From: Flavobacterium sp.
GTDB taxonomy: Bacteria > Bacteroidota > Bacteroidia > Flavobacteriales > Flavobacteriaceae
Length of the DNA: 12,948 nucleotides
Direction of reading: 5' to 3'
Assembly (NCBI GenBank): GCA_024642295.1
Contig: JAHEBK010000016.1
Span: forward strand, 1-12,948
The notes beneath the pieces were generated by a model. It was not told where the DNA came from. It saw only the letters and a program-made list of their open reading frames with translations, and ran no database searches. Shown piece after piece: positions 7,528-12,948 of this stretch (position 1 is the stretch's first letter; each line of letters begins with the position of its first letter). The position numbers were made by a program, and so were the translations under genes.

Positions 7528-7558
7528 CAAAAATAGGCTCTAATTTTGCAATTCAAAA
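7528..7558 (-). promoter_or_regulatory. Bacteroidota-type promoter for the DUF2721 remnant
   Basis: On the - strand, TTTTG (7558-7554), an 18-nt spacer, then TATTTTTG (7535-7528) match the -33 TTTG and -7 TAnnTTTG elements known from Flavobacterium. Transcription would start near 7521, about 50 nt before the ATG at 7470. It lies between the lpdA terminator and the DUF2721 start, where a promoter is required. Confidence 0.6.
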
Positions 7559-7643
7559 TGATTTTGTCGGTAGTCTATTTTGTATTTAAATTATAATTAA
7601 GGAAGAAGGGGTGATGATTATTTATAGAGATTTTGAAACAAAA

Positions 7644-7676
7644 AAAATCCGATTTACTTTTAGCAAATCGGATTTT
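7644..7676 (-). terminator. Rho-independent terminator after lpdA
   Basis: A perfect 12-bp stem (AAAATCCGATTT at 7644-7655 with AAATCGGATTTT at 7665-7676) and a 9-nt loop. On the - strand it runs into a T tract. It begins 38 nt past the lpdA stop. The + side is also T-rich after the stem, so it could work in both directions. Confidence 0.92.
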
Positions 7677-7713
7677 AATTTATTTTGAGATATTAATTTT
7701 CTCTAGTTATTTT

Positions 7714-9102
7714 TTACAAGTGAATTACTTCACCATAAGCATCTGCAACAGCTTCCATTACTGCTTCACTCATTGTTGGGTGTGGGTGAATTGCTTTTAG
7801 GATTTCATGTCCAGTAGTTTCTAATTTACGAGCCACAACTGCTTCAGCAATCATATCAGTAACACCAGCACCAATCATGTGACAACCTAACCATTCTCCG
7901 TATTTTGCATCAAAAATTACTTTTACAAAACCATCTGAATTTCCAGAAGCCTGTGCTTTTCCAGAAGCTGAGAATGGGAACTTACCAATTTTCAAATCGT
8001 ATCCTTTTTCTTTAGCTTGTTTTTCAGTCAAACCTACAGAAGCGATTTCTGGAGTTGCATACGTACAACCTGGTACGTTTCCGTAATCTATTGGATCTAC
8101 GTGCATCCCTTTAATCTTTTCTACACAGTTGATTCCTTCAGCAGAAGCAACGTGAGCCAAAGCTTGCCCTGGAGTTACATCACCAATAGCGTAGTAACCT
8201 GGGATATTCGTAGCGTTGTAAGCGTTTACTAAGATTTTATCTCTGTCTGTAACGATTCCAACTTCTTCTAATCCAATGTTCTCGATGTTTGTTTTGATTC
8301 CAACAGCAGAAAGTAAAATATCAGCTTCCAAAATTTCTTCCCCTTTTGCAGTTTTCACAAAAGCTTTTACTCCTTTTCCAGTAGTATCAATGCGCTCAAC
8401 TGAAGAATTTGTCATGACTTTAATACCTGCTTTTTTCAAAGATTTTTCAAATTGTTTTGAAATATCTTCATCTTCTACTGGTACAACGTTTGGCATGAAT
8501 TCTACAATAGTTACATCAGTTCCCATAGAGTTGTAAAAGTGAGCAAACTCTACTCCAATAGCTCCAGAACCAACAATGATCATTGATTTTGGTTGTGTAG
8601 GTAATGTCATTGCTTGACGGTAACCAATTACTTTTACACCATCTTGTGGTAAGTTTGGTAACTCACGTGAGCGAGCTCCTGTAGCGATAATGATATGGTC
8701 AGCACTGTATTCAGTAACTTTTTTATCTTTGTCAGTAACGTCAATTTTTTTACCTGGTTTTAGTTTACCAAAACCATTAATCACGTCAATTTTATTTTTT
8801 TTCATCAAGAAAGTTACTCCTTTGCTCATTCCTTCAGCAACCGAGCGGCTACGTTGAACGACAGCTGGAAAATCTTTATCGAATTCTGAAACCGTCAATC
8901 CGTAATCAGAAGCGTGTTTTAGATAATCAAAAACTTGAGCCGATTTTAATAAGGCTTTTGTTGGGATACATCCCCAGTTCAAGCAAACGCCTCCTAAGTT
9001 TTCTTTTTCAACTACGGCAACTTTAAACCCTAATTGTGATGCTCTAATGGCAGTTACATATCCGCCTGGTCCACTTCCTAAAACAATAACGTCGTATTTC
9101 AT
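7714..9102 (-). CDS. lpdA: Dihydrolipoyl dehydrogenase (E3)
   Basis: A 462-residue flavoprotein that reoxidises dihydrolipoamide with NAD+ for pyruvate, 2-oxoglutarate and branched-chain dehydrogenases and possibly glycine cleavage; cytoplasmic homodimer. FAD-binding GSGPGGYVTAI starts at 9; the redox disulfide is Cys40/Cys45 in GGVCLNWGCIPTK; NAD-binding GSGAIGVEF starts at 178; the second FAD motif is YYAIGDV at 303-309; and the catalytic His-Glu pair is His441 and Glu446 in HPHPTMSEA. Length and start are standard. No E1 or E2 gene lies nearby, so it is a stand-alone E3 serving several complexes. The closest E3 relatives have exactly this motif set, which argues against mercuric or glutathione reductase. 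It is transcribed alone: about 300 nt separate it from the PAP2 gene and a strong terminator follows. Confidence 0.97.
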   Translation of the reverse strand: MKYDVIVLGSGPGGYVTAIRASQLGFKVAVVEKENLGGVCLNWGCIPTKALLKSAQVFDYLKHASDYGLTVSEFDKDFPAVVQRSRSVAEGMSKGVTFLMKKNKIDVINGFGKLKPGKKIDVTDKDKKVTEYSADHIIIATGARSRELPNLPQDGVKVIGYRQAMTLPTQPKSMIIVGSGAIGVEFAHFYNSMGTDVTIVEFMPNVVPVEDEDISKQFEKSLKKAGIKVMTNSSVERIDTTGKGVKAFVKTAKGEEILEADILLSAVGIKTNIENIGLEEVGIVTDRDKILVNAYNATNIPGYYAIGDVTPGQALAHVASAEGINCVEKIKGMHVDPIDYGNVPGCTYATPEIASVGLTEKQAKEKGYDLKIGKFPFSASGKAQASGNSDGFVKVIFDAKYGEWLGCHMIGAGVTDMIAEAVVARKLETTGHEILKAIHPHPTMSEAVMEAVADAYGEVIHL

Positions 9103-9396
9103 TTTTTGCTATTTTATATTTAATGCTAAAGATCAACTTGCTTGAACAACTGCTTTTTAAATTTGGTTATTACAGTTGAATTGCGATTGCGAAATTACGG
9201 ATTTATTTTAAAAGATGATTTAAAACTTTATTGAATTACTATTTTAAAAGGATATTTCACAGAGATTATTAGGAAAGTGATATTTTATTTAATGGAATGA
9301 TATTGACAAGGTTCTAATATCGGTTGTTTAGGGATTATTGTTTCAAATTTAATTAAAAAGTTTTTTTTTATTTAACACCAATTTTGGGTAGATATT

Positions 9397-9936
9397 CTAA
9401 AATGTATATTGTAAACAAAGGGATTGTCCTTCGTTATTTTTGTTTAAACTGATTTCAATTTTTTTATTTTCATAACGTTTTGTGAAAAAATATGAAGTAC
9501 TAATTCCAATTAGCGCTCCTGCTGCTACATCCCAACCATCATGTTTTTTGGCTTGAATTCTAGAGTAGCCTACAAAGGAAGCGATTATATAACTGGGAAT
9601 TCCATATTTCCATCCGTATCTTTTTTGTATGAAAGATGCTCCTGAGAAAGCACTGGTAGTGTGGCCAGAAGGGAATGAATAATTATTAGAACCATCAGGT
9701 CTCGGTTTTGATATAATCTGTTTTAATGAGCGTTGGATTATTAATCCTGTACCGTAGGCCTTTAAAAATTGCCAATTAGGTTTTGTATTATCGTCGTTCC
9801 AAATAAATGTTGATCCTAGTGCAATTGCAGGAAGCGCATATTCGATAATGTCTCCACTTTTGGTTATAGTCTCGTTTTGCGCCTTTGTTGCGTTGGCATG
9901 AAATAAAAGTAATAATAGTAGAATCGTTTTTTGCAT
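9397..9936 (-). CDS. Exported PAP2 family phosphatase, canonical motifs
   Basis: A 179-residue protein from ATG 9936. The start is chosen there because it precedes a signal peptide (MQKTILLLLLLFHANATKAQ) and lies 1 nt past the stop of the upstream PAP2 gene; the longer frame needs a TTG at 9960. All three PAP2 motifs are intact: KQIISKPRP (Lys72, Arg79, Pro80), PSGH (89-92) and SRIQAKKHDGWD (Ser125, Arg126, His132, Asp136). His132 is the expected nucleophile and His92 the acid. Such enzymes remove phosphate from lipid phosphates or isoprenoid pyrophosphates at the outer face of the inner membrane or in the periplasm; the substrate cannot be told here. The C-terminal 20 residues look like a beta hairpin ending in Phe. 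The likely operon is ABC exporter, divergent PAP2, this gene, with translational coupling. Confidence 0.9.
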   Translation of the reverse strand: MQKTILLLLLLFHANATKAQNETITKSGDIIEYALPAIALGSTFIWNDDNTKPNWQFLKAYGTGLIIQRSLKQIISKPRPDGSNNYSFPSGHTTSAFSGASFIQKRYGWKYGIPSYIIASFVGYSRIQAKKHDGWDVAAGALIGISTSYFFTKRYENKKIEISLNKNNEGQSLCLQYTF

Positions 9937-9937
9937 T

Positions 9938-10903
9938 TTAAAAAGATAGCGTTGCACCAAGCACAGACATATTGCCTATTTTATTAAAATTGAAATTGGT
10001 TTTATAGGTTGTTTTTTGACGAATATTCTCTAGTGTTTCTGCTTTTTTAAATATTCTTCTATTAGCAATGTTTTTCCCAATTACATAACCTATTAATACA
10101 CCTAATGGATAGTCTGATGCCCAATGTGCTTTTTGACTCAGCATATTAAAAGCTAAGACACCTCCAAGAGAATAACCTACTGGTTTGATCCATTTGTATT
10201 CAGGGTAATTAGTAGCTATCACCGTTAATGTTGCTACAAATGTTGCTAAATGTCCAGATGGCATTGCATCGTAATTCGTTTTTCTTGATTGATAGGCAGA
10301 AAAGCTTGGGAAAGGATTCCATTTCCCTCCAGAACTAGTGTTAACTGAAGGGCCCTCTCTACCTGTTATTCGTTTTATAATCTGAGTAGTGACACCTACA
10401 GAAGCAATTACTTCGACTAACTCACTAGAGGTGTTTATAGCTCGGTAATCATTATCATTGAATTTACCCATCGTATAGAAAACACCGCTTAACAATAATA
10501 TCGTGTTCCAATTACCTATCATAAATACCGAGGAAGAAACTGTAGTAGGAATAAATTCTACTCCTGCAATTCTTTTGTAGTGTGAAATTTCATCCCAACC
10601 ACCAATTTTAGCCCCTAATTTATTTGATTCATCGCTTATCTGTTGGTCAAAAGGCAGTGTTGCTAAAGTTGAGCCTAAGACTAATCCGTCCCATTTCAAA
10701 TTTTCTTTTTGGATAGTAAATTTTGCAAATTCGAGTATGTCTTTTGGGATATAGCGCACCATATCCAATACTTTTGGTTTTTTATAACCATAGCTTATAG
10801 AATCGTTAATTTTGTAGAATTTATAGATAGAGAGACTATCAATATCTTGGGAATAGGTCAAGATATTGGTCAGAAACAGGATTATAAGTAGTACTGATTT
10901 CAA
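9938..10903 (-). CDS. Exported PAP2-like protein with divergent active-site motifs, TTG start
   Basis: A 321-residue PAP2-fold protein. The start is TTG at 10903: it precedes the signal peptide MKSVLLIILFLTNILTYSQ, an in-frame TAA lies four codons upstream, and the first in-frame ATG is at codon 48. The central PSGH is intact (215-218, in YDAMPSGHLAT), as are His260 and Asp264 of the third motif (AHWASDYPLG). Motif 1 reads KRITGREGP: Lys177 is present, but the position of the usual RP arginine is Gly184. Motif 3 has Asn-Met where Ser-Arg is usual. Both phosphate-contacting arginines thus seem absent, although Arg182 could substitute. An inserted GGKWNPFPSF loop precedes PSGH. It lies 22 nt after the ABC exporter and 1 nt before the canonical PAP2 gene. 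It may be an altered-specificity enzyme or a non-enzymatic partner. Confidence 0.85.
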   Translation of the reverse strand: MKSVLLIILFLTNILTYSQDIDSLSIYKFYKINDSISYGYKKPKVLDMVRYIPKDILEFAKFTIQKENLKWDGLVLGSTLATLPFDQQISDESNKLGAKIGGWDEISHYKRIAGVEFIPTTVSSSVFMIGNWNTILLLSGVFYTMGKFNDNDYRAINTSSELVEVIASVGVTTQIIKRITGREGPSVNTSSGGKWNPFPSFSAYQSRKTNYDAMPSGHLATFVATLTVIATNYPEYKWIKPVGYSLGGVLAFNMLSQKAHWASDYPLGVLIGYVIGKNIANRRIFKKAETLENIRQKTTYKTNFNFNKIGNMSVLGATLSF

Positions 10904-10925
10904 AAGCTTGTTTTATAAAATGATG

Positions 10926-12680
10926 TTAGTTCGCGACTGAAAACTGCGAATCGTATAAATTCTTATAATATCCTGATGTTTTATTGATTAATTCTTGGTG
11001 TGTACCTTGTTCTACAATCAAGCCTTGATCCATTACGACAATTTTGTCAGCGTTTACAATAGTTGCTAAACGATGTGCGATTACGATTGAGGTTCTGCCT
11101 TGTGTAATGGTTTCGGTAGCACGTTGAATCAATTCTTCAGAATAAGTATCTATTGATGATGTTGCTTCATCCAAAATCAAAATACTTGGATTGCTCACGT
11201 AAGCACGCAAAAAAGCAATCAACTGGCGTTGTCCTGATGACAACATTACACCACGTTCTTTTACATCAAAATCATAGTTGTCAGGCAAACTCATAATAAA
11301 ATCGTGAACGCCAATCTCTTTGGCAGCTGTATAAACTTCATCTCGGGTAATTTCGGGATCACTCAAGGTGATGTTGTTGTAAATCGTATCGGCAAAAAGA
11401 AATACATCTTGTAATACAACGGCAATTTGTTTTCGCAAAGAACTCAAAGTATAGTTTTCGATATTGTGATTGTCAATGCAAATCGTACCTTCATTGATTT
11501 CGTAAAAACGATTCAAAAGGTTGATGATCGTTGATTTTCCCGCTCCAGTAGAGCCTACAATCGCTATGGTATCACCAGCATTAACTTCAAGATAAATTCC
11601 TTTAATCACTTCTTCATTTGGAATATAGCCAAAATGTACCTTTTTAAAAGAGATAGCGCCATCAAAAACAGGGGCTTCTACTTTTCCTGTATCTTGTATT
11701 TGATCTTGAGTGTCTAGGATTTCAAAAACACGGTTGGCCGCAATCATTCCCAGTTGCATCTCGTTGAATTTATCTGCAATTTGGCGTAAAGGGTTAAATA
11801 GCATTCCGATAAACATGGTGTAAGAAAACAAATCTCCAAAAGTCGTAAAGTTATCTCCGTTTAATATTTTTATTCCACCATACAAAACCACAAATCCTAA
11901 AGTAAGTGACGAAATAATATCGGCAATTGGGAAGAAAATGGAGTTGTACAATATCGTCTTAATCCAAGCTGTTTTGTGTTTGTGATTGATGTCTTTGAAT
12001 TTGTCCGATTCAATGGTTTCACGGTTGAATAATTGGACAATTTTCATTCCTGTTACACGTTCCTGAACGAAAGTATTCATATTTGAAATTTCAGTTCGTA
12101 CTTCCTCAAAAGCGACTTGCATCTTACGTTGAAAAATACGGGTAAAGTAAACTAAAATAGGCATCGCAACAATCACAATCCAAGTCAGTTTCCAGTTCAT
12201 GTACAACATAAAACCTAGTACAACGACCATCTTCATCATGTCACTGATAATCATAAATAGCCCTTGACTAAAAATACGCGCAATCGCTTCAATGTCAGAT
12301 ACAGAGCGGGTTACTAGCTGTCCTACGGGTACTAAATCGAAATATTTCATTCTGAAACTCAAGATGTGTTTAAAGAGTTTTACACGAATATCTTTTACAA
12401 TATCTTGACCCAACCAGTTTGCCCAAAACACAAAATAAAACTGTGAAAAAACCTCCAATAACAACACTATTCCCATCAAGATGATGTACATCAAGAGTCC
12501 GTTTGCGTCTTCGGTTTGGATATAGCTATCAACGGTTTGTTTCAGTAAATACGGGCGTAAAGCCGCAAAAATGGATAGTGAAATCGCAAAAACTACTACG
12601 CCATTAAACCGCCATTGATAGGGTTTGGTGTATGCTAAAATTCGTTTGAATAACCGTATGTCAAATGCTTTTGCTTTCAT
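10926..12680 (-). CDS. ABC exporter, fused permease and ATPase (MsbA/MdlB-like)
   Basis: A 584-residue half-transporter expected to work as a dimer. Residues about 25-310 form the six-helix exporter domain; about 340-575 is the ATPase. Walker A is GSTGAGKST (376-384, Lys382), the Q loop Gln424, the signature LSSGQRQ (480-486, one residue off the common LSGGQ), Walker B ILILDE ending in catalytic Glu505, and the switch His536 in IAHRLAT. This domain order, with ATP-driven outward transport of lipids or hydrophobic compounds, is that of MsbA, MdlB and LmrA/BmrA; the substrate cannot be read from sequence. It lies downstream of truA (154-nt gap) and directly upstream of the two PAP2 genes. That context favours an envelope-lipid role over drug export, as inference. 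Confidence 0.95.
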   Translation of the reverse strand: MKAKAFDIRLFKRILAYTKPYQWRFNGVVVFAISLSIFAALRPYLLKQTVDSYIQTEDANGLLMYIILMGIVLLLEVFSQFYFVFWANWLGQDIVKDIRVKLFKHILSFRMKYFDLVPVGQLVTRSVSDIEAIARIFSQGLFMIISDMMKMVVVLGFMLYMNWKLTWIVIVAMPILVYFTRIFQRKMQVAFEEVRTEISNMNTFVQERVTGMKIVQLFNRETIESDKFKDINHKHKTAWIKTILYNSIFFPIADIISSLTLGFVVLYGGIKILNGDNFTTFGDLFSYTMFIGMLFNPLRQIADKFNEMQLGMIAANRVFEILDTQDQIQDTGKVEAPVFDGAISFKKVHFGYIPNEEVIKGIYLEVNAGDTIAIVGSTGAGKSTIINLLNRFYEINEGTICIDNHNIENYTLSSLRKQIAVVLQDVFLFADTIYNNITLSDPEITRDEVYTAAKEIGVHDFIMSLPDNYDFDVKERGVMLSSGQRQLIAFLRAYVSNPSILILDEATSSIDTYSEELIQRATETITQGRTSIVIAHRLATIVNADKIVVMDQGLIVEQGTHQELINKTSGYYKNLYDSQFSVAN

Positions 12681-12687
12681 TATTTAG

Positions 12688-12700
12688 GAGCATATTGCTC
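12688..12700 (-). promoter_or_regulatory. Small hairpin at the ribosome-binding position of the ABC exporter gene
   Basis: GAGCA-TAT-TGCTC is a perfect 5-bp inverted repeat with a 3-nt loop. It ends 7 nt before the ATG at 12680, where ribosomes would bind. It is more GC-rich than its surroundings. It is too short to be a terminator; an effect on translation is possible but unproven. Confidence 0.35.
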
Positions 12701-12789
12701 AATTTTATAATTATAGGATAAGCTAATTTCGCTTTTATTTTCAAAACAACAAATTGAAAAAAAATCTAATTTTTTAAATTCCAAATACC

Positions 12790-12797
12790 CAAACTTA
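12790..12797 (-). promoter_or_regulatory. Possible -7 element upstream of the ABC exporter gene
   Basis: On the - strand this reads TAAGTTTG, fitting TAnnTTTG, in the gap between truA and the exporter. No -33 TTG was found at the right distance. It would give a leader of about 100 nt. Low confidence. Confidence 0.25.
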
Positions 12798-12834
12798 CCT
12801 TTTTTTTCTTAATTTATGTTATAACTTAAAGTGA

Positions 12835-12948
12835 TTAACTCAAATATGGATATTCTATTTTTGTTAAATACAATCCATGTGCTGGAACTGAAAAACCTGC
12901 TTTTTTTCTGCTTTTACTGAGGATAATATGTTCTACATCAGTAATTGA
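12835..12948 (-). CDS. truA: tRNA pseudouridine(38-40) synthase TruA, C-terminal 37 residues
   Basis: The frame enters from the right edge and ends at TAA 12835-12837. The visible part contains GFSVPAHGLYLTKIEYP, the characteristic C-terminal block of TruA (the A-P-A-H-G-L-x-L class of ending), preceded by a hydrophilic helix. TruA converts uridines 38-40 of the tRNA anticodon arm to pseudouridine. The catalytic aspartate region lies outside the window, so activity cannot be judged. It is on the same strand as the ABC exporter gene and upstream of it, with no strong terminator between. Confidence 0.88.
   Translation of the reverse strand, partial: SITDVEHIILSKSRKKAGFSVPAHGLYLTKIEYPYLS

Noticed and set aside
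8017..8536. Two + strand frames opposite lpdA
   Set aside because: lpdA is certain on the - strand and these frames have no domain or credible context.
9181..9192. TTGCGA direct repeat upstream of lpdA as an operator
   Set aside because: Two 6-bp copies are too short to support a claim without comparison between genomes.
9103..9396. Search of the 294-nt gap between PAP2 and lpdA for an RNA gene or small protein
   Set aside because: No cloverleaf, strong stem or convincing frame was found; it probably holds the lpdA promoter, which I could not place.
9937..9960. Upstream extension of the canonical PAP2 protein by 8 residues
   Set aside because: Needs a TTG start; the ATG at 9936 fits the signal peptide and lies 1 nt past the previous stop.

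Overview
The window is AT-rich and looks like the chromosome of a Flavobacteriaceae member, most likely Flavobacterium or a close relative. The grounds are the protein families present (DUF4293, DUF2805, DUF2721, DUF4369, a paired DUF1800/DUF1501), A-rich leaders without clear Shine-Dalgarno sequences, and a Bacteroidota-type promoter (TTTTG, 18 nt, TATTTTTG). No tRNA, rRNA, CRISPR array, transposase or integrase was seen. It reads as ordinary chromosome with mostly house-keeping and envelope genes.

Layout, left to right. The 3' end of a DUF4293 membrane protein gene runs on the + strand and ends in a strong terminator. Every other gene is on the - strand. Following the direction of transcription from the right edge, these are: the 3' end of truA; an MsbA/MdlB-like ABC exporter followed closely by two exported PAP2-type phosphatase genes (probably one operon, 22-nt and 1-nt gaps); lpdA (E3 of 2-oxoacid dehydrogenases) with its own strong terminator; a DUF2721 membrane protein gene broken by an in-frame TAA; a DUF1800-DUF1501 pair 11 nt apart; an AqpZ-type water channel with an inverted-repeat leader; a small DUF2805 protein with a strong terminator; an M61-family metallopeptidase lipoprotein; and a DUF4369 lipoprotein that converges on the DUF4293 gene.

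Functional picture. The ABC exporter and PAP2 pair suggest an envelope-lipid or isoprenoid-phosphate module (inference). DUF1800/DUF1501 is a recurrent pair without an assigned biochemical role; the DUF1501 partner carries a twin-arginine signal and D/H motifs like those of the alkaline-phosphatase superfamily. The M61 and DUF4369 proteins both carry lipoprotein signals.

The points most worth a second look are the nonsense-split DUF2721 gene, which still has a good promoter; the divergent PAP2 paralogue that lacks both arginines of the usual motifs; the four-unit Met-every-five-residues repeat inside the DUF1800 protein; and the inverted repeats in the aqpZ leader. I did not find a clearly new multi-gene system; DUF1800/DUF1501 is the nearest candidate.
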